Made by a program: the position numbers and the translations under genes. Below, in pieces: positions 25,783 through 33,748 of a DNA stretch of 64,000 nt. The stretch is from Flavobacteriaceae bacterium (GTDB taxonomy: Bacteria; Bacteroidota; Bacteroidia; Flavobacteriales; Flavobacteriaceae). The notes under the pieces are model-generated. The model saw nothing but the letters and a program-made list of their open reading frames with translations. It was not told the origin of the DNA and ran no database searches. The stretch lies in assembly GCA_021647405.1 (NCBI GenBank), contig JAKIUU010000006.1, positions 34,946 to 98,945 on the forward strand, written 5' to 3'. Within the stretch, counting starts at the first letter, position 1. The number at the start of each line of letters is the position of its first letter.

Positions 25783-28700
25783 TTATGATTCTTTTGTATT
25801 TCTAACTTTAAGATGGTACATAACATTTGGCTTTGTACCAATTTCGGCTAATAAATGGAAAGTGCGCTCATCTTTTGTTAACTCTGCAACTTCACTTTTC
25901 TTATCATTTACATCGCCAAATACCATGGCGCCTGTTGGACAGGCACTTGAACATGCTGTTTCAAATTCGTCATCACTTACAGGTCTGCCTTCTTTTTTAG
26001 CTGTTAAAATACTCAATTGTGTTTTTTGGATACACATAGAACATTTTTCCATAACCCCCCTAGAACGTACAACCACATCTGGATTTAATACCATTTTACT
26101 AAGGTCGTTATTCATATTAAAATCAAACTCACTGTTATTAGCATATTTAAACCAGTTAAAACGGCGTACACGATATGGACAGTTGTTGGCGCAATAACGT
26201 GTACCAATACAGCGGTTATAAGCCATGTGATTTTGCCCTTGACGGCTATGTGATGTAGCGGCTACAGGACATACTGTTTCACAAGGGGCATGGTTACAAT
26301 GCTGACACATTACAGGCTGAAAAGCCACTTGGGGATTTTCTTGCGGATGTGTCATGCTGTTAAACATTTCTCCTGTACCAAAAACACCTTCTTCTTTGGC
26401 TTTTTCATTGGTCATATCAGAAGTGTAGTAACGGTCAATACGCAACCAGTGCATATCACGACTCACGCGGATTTCGTGTTTACCAACTACAGGCACATTG
26501 TTTTCTGCATGGCAAGCTACAATACATGTAGCACAACCTGTACAAGTTGCCAAATCTATAGACAAATTAAAATGAGGTCCTATGGTATCGTCAAATTTCT
26601 CCCATAAATCAACACGTTCTGCAGGAACTTCTTGATGGTTAAGAGAAAATTCGGGTGTTTCATTCCACGCTTCTTTGGGCTTGTTTATAAAATCGTTTAA
26701 AGTGGTTTCTTTAATAATTTCATCACGCCCCATTATGGTGTGTTGCAATTGAACACATGCAAATTCATGAGTTCCTGAAGTCTTTTCTATACTTACTGTT
26801 TGCGCTGTATTAAAATCAAATGATAAAGCAAAGGCATTGAGACCAGTCATCATTTCGTCTTGCATCCCTGCCGCTCTACCATAACCCAATGCCAAACCAA
26901 CACTTCCTTTGGCTTGACCTGGCTGAATAAGAACAGGCACATCTTTTAAAACAGTATTATTAACTTTAACAGTTACTTTATCTCCGTTTAAAGCGCCATT
27001 ACTTACATTCCAGTTATTTATATCTAATGCTTTCGCATCAGCTATAGACATGGTTAGGTAATTATCCCAAGTCGTTCTTGTAATTGGATCTGGCAATTCT
27101 TGTAACCAAGGGTTGTTGGCTTGTTTGCCATCACCTAATGATGTTTTACTGTATAATTTTAGCTCGAATGCAGCCGATTTTGTTGCTTTTAATAAGGCTG
27201 TTGCCGATGCTTGCACATCCAATTTTGTGTTTGATAATTTGACTTTAACATCGTGGGTAAAGATGCCATCGTGTAAAGCGCTATTCCAAGTACTGCCATT
27301 TAAGATTGAGCCTTTCCAATTATCCTTTATGTATTGGTGGTAATCTGCATTGCTATCCATCCAAGTTAAAAGACTGCCTTCAAACTGACGTGTATTAAAC
27401 AATGGTTTGATAGTAGGCTGCATGAGTCCGTATTGACCTGCTTGGAAATTTGTATCTCCCCAAGATTCTAAATAATGTGGTGTTGTTGCTACAAATTGCG
27501 TGTTCAAGGCTGTTTCGTCTTGAGACATGGTAAAGGCAACCGATAATTTAACTTTTTTCAAAGCGGTATTAAATGACTTGGCATCTGCCAAAGTATAAGA
27601 AGGGTTGGCATTATAAATAAACAAAGCGCCTACTTTACCGGCATTCATCTCTTTTAAAAGCGCTTTAACTTGTTTGTTATTTCCCGCTTTTACAAAACGT
27701 GGTGAAGTTGCATCGAAAACAACAGAACCTAAAGCTACATTTATAGCGTTTGCTAAAATCTGTGCATCCTTATTTTGTATGCCAGTAACAACTACGGCAT
27801 TTTTACCAGCTTTTTTAAGTTGCTTGGCCGCTTGTTTAACTGCGGCATCTGCTGCTGTCTTTTTTGAAGTTAAGCTACTTCCAGTAACCGCATTGTATAA
27901 ATTGATAAGCGCATAAACTTGTTCTGATGGTTTTAATGGCAAGCGTTTATCTGCATTAGCTCCTGTTAAAGATAAATTTGACTCAAACTGAATGTGTCTA
28001 GACATCTTGCCTTTTTTTGGTGCACGTCCTTTGGCATAAGCTGCGTTGTATTGACCTCCTTGCCAATCGCCTAAAAAGTCGGCGCCAACAGATACAATTA
28101 CATCCGCATTTTCAAATTTATAATTAGGTAAAGCCCGCATGCCATACATGGCATCAAAAGCACTTAAAGCGGCACATTCTGATAGGGCATCATAATTTAC
28201 ATGCTCTACATTGCCATAAGCTTTAGCAAAATCAGCTATCACCTTATCGGATGATGGACTTGCTGTAGTACCTGTTAAAATAACAATCTTTTCGTTCTTT
28301 TCTTTTAACTGATTTAAAGTGGCTGCAACCTTATTGTCTAAAGCAGACCAAGATGTTGTCTTACCACCGGCTAATGGGCCACGCAAACGGTTGTTATCGT
28401 ATAACGACAGCACAGAAGCTTGTACTCTGGCTGGGGTAGCTCCCCAATTACCTGCCATTTTATTAGGCTCAATTTTTATAGGGCGCCCTTCTCTTACCTT
28501 TACGAGGATATTGGCAAAATCGGTGCCATCTGCCATTGTAGAAGCGTAATAATTGGCTACACCCGGAATAATATTATCTGGTTTGACAACATAAGGAATT
28601 GATTTTACAACAGGCCCTTGACAAGCTGCCAAAGAGGCTGCCGCTGTTGAGAAACCAACATACTTTAAAAAATCACGTCGGCTAGTTGATGAGTTTGATA

Positions 28701-28833
28701 AACTTTCTTTATCTCCTAAAAAAGCATCTGTAGGAATTTCTTCTTCAAATTCTTTTTGCATGAGTTGCTCAACAACAGGGCTGTCTGATTTTAATTCTTC
28801 AACACTTCTCCAGTATTTTTTATTTGATGCCAT
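25783..28833 (-). CDS. actB: Alternative complex III subunit ActB (molybdopterin-like and iron-sulfur subunit)
   Basis: A 1016-residue peripheral subunit. The N-terminus has a twin-arginine motif SRRDFLK (residues 51-57) followed by a lipobox LAAC (Cys71), so it is probably Tat-exported and lipid-anchored. The body resembles molybdopterin oxidoreductases but, as known for ActB, probably holds no molybdenum. The C-terminal quarter has four cysteine groups for Fe-S clusters: CTGCATCIVACH, CQHCNHAPCETVCP, CIGTRYCANNCPY and CSMCIQKTQ with CSSACPTGA. The role is electron transfer from quinol to the hemes. Confidence 0.94.
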   Translation of the reverse strand: MASNKKYWRSVEELKSDSPVVEQLMQKEFEEEIPTDAFLGDKESLSNSSTSRRDFLKYVGFSTAAASLAACQGPVVKSIPYVVKPDNIIPGVANYYASTMADGTDFANILVKVREGRPIKIEPNKMAGNWGATPARVQASVLSLYDNNRLRGPLAGGKTTSWSALDNKVAATLNQLKEKNEKIVILTGTTASPSSDKVIADFAKAYGNVEHVNYDALSECAALSAFDAMYGMRALPNYKFENADVIVSVGADFLGDWQGGQYNAAYAKGRAPKKGKMSRHIQFESNLSLTGANADKRLPLKPSEQVYALINLYNAVTGSSLTSKKTAADAAVKQAAKQLKKAGKNAVVVTGIQNKDAQILANAINVALGSVVFDATSPRFVKAGNNKQVKALLKEMNAGKVGALFIYNANPSYTLADAKSFNTALKKVKLSVAFTMSQDETALNTQFVATTPHYLESWGDTNFQAGQYGLMQPTIKPLFNTRQFEGSLLTWMDSNADYHQYIKDNWKGSILNGSTWNSALHDGIFTHDVKVKLSNTKLDVQASATALLKATKSAAFELKLYSKTSLGDGKQANNPWLQELPDPITRTTWDNYLTMSIADAKALDINNWNVSNGALNGDKVTVKVNNTVLKDVPVLIQPGQAKGSVGLALGYGRAAGMQDEMMTGLNAFALSFDFNTAQTVSIEKTSGTHEFACVQLQHTIMGRDEIIKETTLNDFINKPKEAWNETPEFSLNHQEVPAERVDLWEKFDDTIGPHFNLSIDLATCTGCATCIVACHAENNVPVVGKHEIRVSRDMHWLRIDRYYTSDMTNEKAKEEGVFGTGEMFNSMTHPQENPQVAFQPVMCQHCNHAPCETVCPVAATSHSRQGQNHMAYNRCIGTRYCANNCPYRVRRFNWFKYANNSEFDFNMNNDLSKMVLNPDVVVRSRGVMEKCSMCIQKTQLSILTAKKEGRPVSDDEFETACSSACPTGAMVFGDVNDKKSEVAELTKDERTFHLLAEIGTKPNVMYHLKVRNTKES

Positions 28834-28862
28834 TTTTTATAGACTTGTTTTCTGTATTTTTA

Positions 28863-30368
28863 TTAATAGTGACATTTACCACATTCTTGGCCTCCCATTT
28901 GGGCAACTGTAACCTTTTCTACACCGTATTTTTTAGATAATTGGGCGTGAATGTTTTTATAATAACCGTTATTCTTCATATTAACTTCAGTTTTTTTATG
29001 ACAGTCTAAACACCATCCCATCGTCAATTTAGAATACTGCCTAACTTCTTCCATAGTTTGAACTGGGCCATGACATTTTTGACAAGCCAAGCCTGCAACT
29101 GTAACATGTTGCGAATGGTTAAAATAAGCAAAGTCGGCTAAATTATGAATACGCACCCATTTAACTGGTTTTTGTTTATAACCTTCAATGTATTTTACAT
29201 TGTCTTTATCCCAGCCAATGGCGTCATAAATTTTTTGAATTTCGCCATCGTAAAAAGCTTTGTCTTTATCTGACGTTACAGGACCGTTGTAATCTGAAAT
29301 ATTTTTATGACAATTCATACAAACATTTAGGGTTGGAATACCCGATGTTTTGCTATTTTTAGCTGACGAATGGCAATACTGACAATTTATTTTATTGTCG
29401 CCTGCATGAATTTTATGTGAAAATTGTATGGGTTGAATGGGTTGATATCCTGTATCAATACCCACTTGAAATAAAGCACCAAAACCAATATAAGCCGCTC
29501 CAAAAAGCAAAAATATTGTTGCTACTATTTTTAAAAATCCGTTGTTGCTTTTTACAAAAATCCAAATAATAAGACCTAATAAAACCAAGCTTATCAATAT
29601 ACTCATCCACGCTGTCGAAGCTTTTGGTTTTGCCAAGTTATCATCCTTGGCAGCAACTGCAGTTACTTTTTTAGTGTCGCCCGCAGAGGTATAAGCCAAA
29701 ATATTATCAATATCAGCAGCAGAAAATTGAGGGAAGGGCATCATAGGCATGCCGTTGAATTCTTCAAAAAGTGCTTTGGCATCGGCATCGCCACTGGCAC
29801 GTAAAGCATTGTTATCTGTTATCCACGCATGAAGCCATTCTTTTGAACGGCGGTCTGCTACATTGGCTAAGGCAGGGCCTATAAGTTTCTTGTCTAATTT
29901 ATGGCAAGCCGCACAGTTGGCCTGAAATAGTTTTTTACCAGCAACAACCATTGGATCAACTTTAGCAACATTAGCTTTTTGAGTACCCTCTTTGGGCTTA
30001 CCACTTGTATAAGTCAAAATATCATCAATATCTTGAGTTGAAAATTGTGGAAATTGCATCATTGGCATGCCATTAAACTCTTCAAAAAGCGCTTTGGCAT
30101 CGGCATCGCCACTGGCACGCAAAGCGTTATTGTCTTTTATCCATGAATGAAGCCATTCTTTCGAACGGCGATCGGCTACATTTGCTAAGGCAGGGCCTAT
30201 AAGTTTTTTATCCAACTTATGGCAAGCCGCACAATTGGCATTGTACAACTGTTTTCCTTTGTCATAATCGCCTGATTGGGCAGAAATGCTAAAGCTTAAA
30301 AATAATAAAAAGGCAAGGCTTAAATAGATTATTTTATTGGCTAGACTGTGTTTTTTCACACTTTTCAT
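28863..30368 (-). CDS. actA: Alternative complex III subunit ActA with two extra fused cytochrome c domains (seven CxxCH)
   Basis: A 501-residue multiheme cytochrome. After a signal peptide (to about residue 30) come two almost identical class I cytochrome domains with heme sites at residues 46-50 and 152-156 (both CAACH). Two membrane helices follow (about 253-274 and 279-300). The ActA pentaheme core has CxxCH at 329-333, 350-354, 429-433, 453-457 and 496-500. Known ActA proteins have five hemes; the two fused domains take the total to seven motifs. The two extra domains share 78 residues with few differences at a 105-residue offset, so they arose by a recent tandem duplication. First gene of the operon. 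Confidence 0.92.
   Translation of the reverse strand: MKSVKKHSLANKIIYLSLAFLLFLSFSISAQSGDYDKGKQLYNANCAACHKLDKKLIGPALANVADRRSKEWLHSWIKDNNALRASGDADAKALFEEFNGMPMMQFPQFSTQDIDDILTYTSGKPKEGTQKANVAKVDPMVVAGKKLFQANCAACHKLDKKLIGPALANVADRRSKEWLHAWITDNNALRASGDADAKALFEEFNGMPMMPFPQFSAADIDNILAYTSAGDTKKVTAVAAKDDNLAKPKASTAWMSILISLVLLGLIIWIFVKSNNGFLKIVATIFLLFGAAYIGFGALFQVGIDTGYQPIQPIQFSHKIHAGDNKINCQYCHSSAKNSKTSGIPTLNVCMNCHKNISDYNGPVTSDKDKAFYDGEIQKIYDAIGWDKDNVKYIEGYKQKPVKWVRIHNLADFAYFNHSQHVTVAGLACQKCHGPVQTMEEVRQYSKLTMGWCLDCHKKTEVNMKNNGYYKNIHAQLSKKYGVEKVTVAQMGGQECGKCHY
29691..30239 (-). repeat. Intragenic tandem duplication inside actA
   Basis: Two copies (about 30006-30239 and 29691-29924, 315 bases apart) encode near-identical cytochrome c domains. 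A shared run covers CAACHKLDKKLIGPALANV and continues through ADRRSKEWLH; the DNA copies differ mainly at third codon positions and in a few codons. Confidence 0.85.
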
Positions 30369-30463
30369 ATTAAAAATAAATATATGTTTTTCTTGTTTGG
30401 TATAATTTTTTCTGTAGCTCAGACGGCAAAACTACGTAATTTTAACGTTTAATAAAATTTTGA

Positions 30464-30493
30464 CAAAAATACTATTTAATGACAACTATCAAA
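30464..30493 (-). promoter_or_regulatory. Promoter of the act-cox operon
   Basis: On the minus strand, TTTG (30490-30493), an 18-base spacer and TATTTTTG (30464-30471) match the Bacteroidetes TTTG-N17-20-TAnnTTTG promoter. The transcript would start about 90 bases before actA. A second -7-like box (TAGTTTTG, 30427-30434) has no matching -33 element. Confidence 0.7.
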
Positions 30494-30542
30494 ACCTAAA
30501 ACAAACTGGATTCTAATTTATAATCGTTCTAAATAGCGTTTG

Positions 30543-30572
30543 TTTGAAATAAGGAAACTTTACCTAATTTTG
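30543..30572 (+). promoter_or_regulatory. Promoter of the SPOR-domain gene
   Basis: TTTG (30543-30546), an 18-base spacer and TAATTTTG (30565-30572) match the Bacteroidetes promoter consensus. The predicted start is only about 12 bases before the ATG at 30590. It is divergent from the actA promoter 50 bases away. Confidence 0.7.
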
Positions 30573-30589
30573 CATCTAGAATTTACATT

Positions 30590-30988
30590 ATGAAATTAAA
30601 AAACATACCCTTACTTTTCATCTTACAAAGTTTGATTTTTTTAACGACTATATCTGCTTTTTGTCAAGAGGGAAATAATTTATCTATTGTTAAAAATCAA
30701 AAAATAGATTCTATTTTAATTAAGAAAAAATCTTACAACAAAGACCATCCAACTGTAGGTTATAGAATTCAATTATATTATGGCAATGAGACCATAGCTT
30801 ACAATTATAAAGATAAATTTGAGAAAATATTCCCTACTCAAACAGCTAACATAGAATTTGCAACTCCTGATTGGAAAGTAATGGTTGGCAATTACAGAAC
30901 ACGTATTTCTGCAGATAGTGCCATTGTTGCTATTAAAAAGCAGTTTTTAGGAGCCGTAGTTGTAAACGCAGCATTATTTGTAGAATAA
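30590..30988 (+). CDS. Small exported SPOR-domain protein
   Basis: A 132-residue protein with a signal peptide ending near SAFCQE (about residue 26). The C-terminal 75 residues fit the SPOR fold: GYRIQLYYGNETIAYNY, TANIEFATPDWKVMVGNY and then AIVAIKKQFLGAVVV. SPOR domains bind denuded glycan of peptidoglycan, usually at division sites. No catalytic domain is attached. It precedes ruvB by about 46 bases and may be transcribed with it. The exact role is not known. Confidence 0.8.
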   Translation: MKLKNIPLLFILQSLIFLTTISAFCQEGNNLSIVKNQKIDSILIKKKSYNKDHPTVGYRIQLYYGNETIAYNYKDKFEKIFPTQTANIEFATPDWKVMVGNYRTRISADSAIVAIKKQFLGAVVVNAALFVE

Positions 30989-31034
30989 GCTTTTAAGATA
31001 TCTGTTTTCCTTTTAATTGATTTATATTTGTCTT

Positions 31035-32057
31035 ATGAATTCAGAATTAAATCCTTCTTCAGAAAATCTCACCACTGAAGATTTAGATATTGAAAAAAAA
31101 TTGCGCCCGTTAACTTTTGACGATTTTACGGGTCAAGAACAAGTTATTTCAAATTTAAAAGTTTTTGTTGAAGCGGCTAAATTGCGCAATGAGGCTTTAG
31201 ACCACACTTTATTTCACGGCCCTCCTGGTCTGGGTAAAACCACATTGGCACATATTTTAGCAAACGAATTAGAGGCCAATATTAAAATAACCTCAGGACC
31301 TGTTCTTGACAAACCAGGCGATTTGGCTGGTTTACTAACCAATCTTGAAGAGCGTGACGTTTTATTTATAGACGAAATCCACCGGCTTAGCCCCATAGTA
31401 GAAGAATATCTTTATGCGGCGATGGAGGATTTTAAGATTGATATCATGATAGAATCGGGGCCAAATGCGCGAACCGTTCAATTAAACCTCGCACCATTTA
31501 CACTTGTTGGTGCCACCACACGTTCTGGTTTGCTTACAGCGCCAATGCGCGCACGTTTTGGCATCACAAACAGACTTCAGTATTATAAAACAGAACTTTT
31601 AACATCAATTGTGCAGCGCAGCGCACAAATATTAAAGATGCCCATTACCATGGAAGCTGCCATTGAAATTGCAGGGAGAAGTCGTGGCACACCCCGAATT
31701 GCTAATGCCCTTTTAAGACGTGTACGCGATTTTGCACAAATAAAAGGCGATGGTACTATTGACATTAAAATTGCCCAATTTGCTTTAAAAGCACTCAATG
31801 TAGATGCGCATGGTTTGGATGAAATGGACAATAAAATTTTAACCACCATAATCGACAAATTTAAAGGCGGTCCTGTTGGCTTAAGTACTTTGGCAACGTC
31901 GGTTTCAGAAAATGCCGAAACCATTGAAGAAGTGTACGAGCCTTTTTTAATTCAAGAAGGTTTTATAATGCGCACCCCCAGAGGACGTGAAGCTACAGAA
32001 TTAGCTTACAAACACCTTGGCCGTACAAAAGCGGGCAATCAAAACGAATTATTTTAA
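31035..32057 (+). CDS. ruvB: Holliday junction branch migration helicase RuvB
   Basis: An AAA+ motor that works with RuvA to move Holliday junctions. It shows Walker A GPPGLGKTTLAH, Walker B LFIDEIHRL, the sensor GATTRSGLLTAPMRARFG and the C-terminal winged-helix end (EGFIMRTPRGREATELAYKHL). I use the ATG at 31035 (MNSELN, 340 residues), not the frame opening at 31017, because TATATTTG (31023-31030), a perfect -7 box, lies between them. In many flavobacteria ruvB sits near queG, maeB and ruvA, as here. Confidence 0.95.
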   Translation: MNSELNPSSENLTTEDLDIEKKLRPLTFDDFTGQEQVISNLKVFVEAAKLRNEALDHTLFHGPPGLGKTTLAHILANELEANIKITSGPVLDKPGDLAGLLTNLEERDVLFIDEIHRLSPIVEEYLYAAMEDFKIDIMIESGPNARTVQLNLAPFTLVGATTRSGLLTAPMRARFGITNRLQYYKTELLTSIVQRSAQILKMPITMEAAIEIAGRSRGTPRIANALLRRVRDFAQIKGDGTIDIKIAQFALKALNVDAHGLDEMDNKILTTIIDKFKGGPVGLSTLATSVSENAETIEEVYEPFLIQEGFIMRTPRGREATELAYKHLGRTKAGNQNELF

Positions 32058-32138
32058 TTAATTGGGTTACTACAAGTTGTACAACATTAGGAAAAACCGA
32101 TTGAATTTTGGACATTTGGAATATAAAAGAATCATAAA

Positions 32139-32381
32139 ATGGCAACAATTGACGAAATAAGAACCGGATTAATTGATAAAATTCTTTCGATTAGAAATAA
32201 AGACTTTTTAGAGGCTCTTGATAAACTAATCTTATCAAGTAAATCTGAGTCAGAAATTGTGGAATTGACTGATGAGCAAAAAACAATGTTAGAAATGAGT
32301 GAAAACGATATAAAAACGGGAAAGCTCATTTCTCAAAAAGCTATGAATAAACGAAATCTTGAATGGCTAAACGCAATATAG
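32139..32381 (+). CDS. Probable antitoxin of a type II toxin-antitoxin pair
   Basis: An 80-residue, charged, mostly helical protein (for example IDEIRTGLIDKILSIRNKDF and LTDEQKTMLEMSENDIK). I do not recognise a DNA-binding fold in it. It is called an antitoxin because it overlaps by 19 bases the start of a RelE/ParE-type toxin and has the size and order of such pairs. It probably wraps around the toxin and may also repress the operon. Confidence 0.7.
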   Translation: MATIDEIRTGLIDKILSIRNKDFLEALDKLILSSKSESEIVELTDEQKTMLEMSENDIKTGKLISQKAMNKRNLEWLNAI

Positions 32382-32674
32382 TTTGGACTCGAACTGCTGA
32401 CCTTCAGTTCGTAGGGATTTTAGAATATTGGGTAAAAAGGAACAAGTCCAACAACTTTTCAAAAAAGCTTTTGAAATTAGTTACGGAAAGAACTTTGCAA
32501 ATTTCAGAAAAAGCTTTTATTTATAAGTCAACAGATTTTAAAGATGTAAGAGTAGCTTCATTAAGAAACTTTAGTATTTATTACAAAGTTACTGATAAAC
32601 AAATTATAATTACTGCATTTTGGGATAACCGACAAGACCAAAAGAAACTTTTAAAAATATTGCAAAACAAATAA
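32363..32674 (+). CDS. RelE/ParE-family toxin
   Basis: A 103-residue basic protein of the RelE/ParE fold: NIVWTRTADLQFVGILEYW, then VRVASLRNFSIYYKVTDKQIIITAFWDNRQD. The conserved arginine pattern near the end and the FWDNRQDQKK tail match flavobacterial RelE/ParE toxins. RelE forms cut mRNA on the ribosome, ParE forms poison gyrase; the sequence does not settle which. The pair lies between ruvB and queG. Confidence 0.82.
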   Translation: MAKRNIVWTRTADLQFVGILEYWVKRNKSNNFSKKLLKLVTERTLQISEKAFIYKSTDFKDVRVASLRNFSIYYKVTDKQIIITAFWDNRQDQKKLLKILQNK

Positions 32675-32750
32675 TTGAGGTTTTTTAATCTAAATTAATT
32701 GACCCTTAGGTAATTATGAATATTATGTAGAATCTAATTGTCATTTTAAC

Positions 32751-33677
32751 TTGAAAAATATAATATTTAATACCAACTTTATCAAACAAGAAGCCCAAAA
32801 ATTAGGTTTCGACCAATGTGGTATTGCCCAAGCCGATTTTTTATCAGCCGAAGCGCCAAAATTAGAAAGTTGGCTCAAAAACAATTACCACGGCGAAATG
32901 CATTATATGCAAAACCATTTTGACAAACGTTTAGATCCAAGATTATTGGTAGAAGGCGCTAAGTCTGTTATTTCATTAACTTATAATTATTACCCTTCAG
33001 AACTTCAAAGACAAGACACTTATAAAATTTCTAAATACGCTTACGGAGAGGATTATCATTTTGTAATTAAAAACAAACTCAAAACTTTACTAAATCGAAT
33101 TCAAGAAGAAATAGGCCTTGTAAATGGCCGCGCATTTGTAGATTCTGCTCCTGTTTTAGAGCGGACTTGGGCAAAAAAAGCGGGATTGGGATGGACAGGC
33201 AAACACAGTCTTTTGATTAGCAAAAAAAAAGGATCCTTCTTTTTTTTAGCCCAATTAATTATTGATTTACCTCTTGCTTACGATACTCCCTATAAAACAG
33301 AACATTGTGGCTCTTGTACAAAATGTATAGATGCATGCCCGACCCAAGCCATTTTACCAAACAACACAGTTGACGGAAGCCGATGCATTTCATACTTCAC
33401 GATAGAATTAAAAAATGACATCCCTAATTCGCAAAAAGGGAAATTAGACAATTGGATTTTTGGCTGTGATATTTGTCAAGATGTATGTCCGTGGAATCGG
33501 TTTTCTACAGCACACAACGAGCCCCTTTTTAAACCTCAAAATGAATTGCTCAATTTTTCAAAATCAGATTGGGAAGAAATTACGCAAGAGGTGTTTCAAA
33601 GGCTTTTTAAAAAATCGGCTGTAAAACGCACTAAATATTCAGGGGTATTACGCAACATCAAATTTTTAAAACAATGA
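32751..33677 (+). CDS. queG: Epoxyqueuosine reductase
   Basis: A cobalamin and Fe-S enzyme for the last step of tRNA queuosine synthesis. The 308-residue protein shows GFDQCGIAQADFL at the start, the catalytic-acid region FVDSAPVLERTWAKKAGLGW, and two cluster motifs: CGSCTKCIDACPTQAI and CDICQDVCPWNR. No ATG fits; the TTG at 32751 (MKNIIFN) is the best start, since it gives the usual N-terminal length. Stop and flanks are intact. Confidence 0.92.
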   Translation: MKNIIFNTNFIKQEAQKLGFDQCGIAQADFLSAEAPKLESWLKNNYHGEMHYMQNHFDKRLDPRLLVEGAKSVISLTYNYYPSELQRQDTYKISKYAYGEDYHFVIKNKLKTLLNRIQEEIGLVNGRAFVDSAPVLERTWAKKAGLGWTGKHSLLISKKKGSFFFLAQLIIDLPLAYDTPYKTEHCGSCTKCIDACPTQAILPNNTVDGSRCISYFTIELKNDIPNSQKGKLDNWIFGCDICQDVCPWNRFSTAHNEPLFKPQNELLNFSKSDWEEITQEVFQRLFKKSAVKRTKYSGVLRNIKFLKQ

Positions 33678-33748
33678 TAATTATTAGCACGCCATTATTC
33701 TAATTCTGTTACCTTTGCCTTTCGTTTTTACATTAAATTTACAATGTT

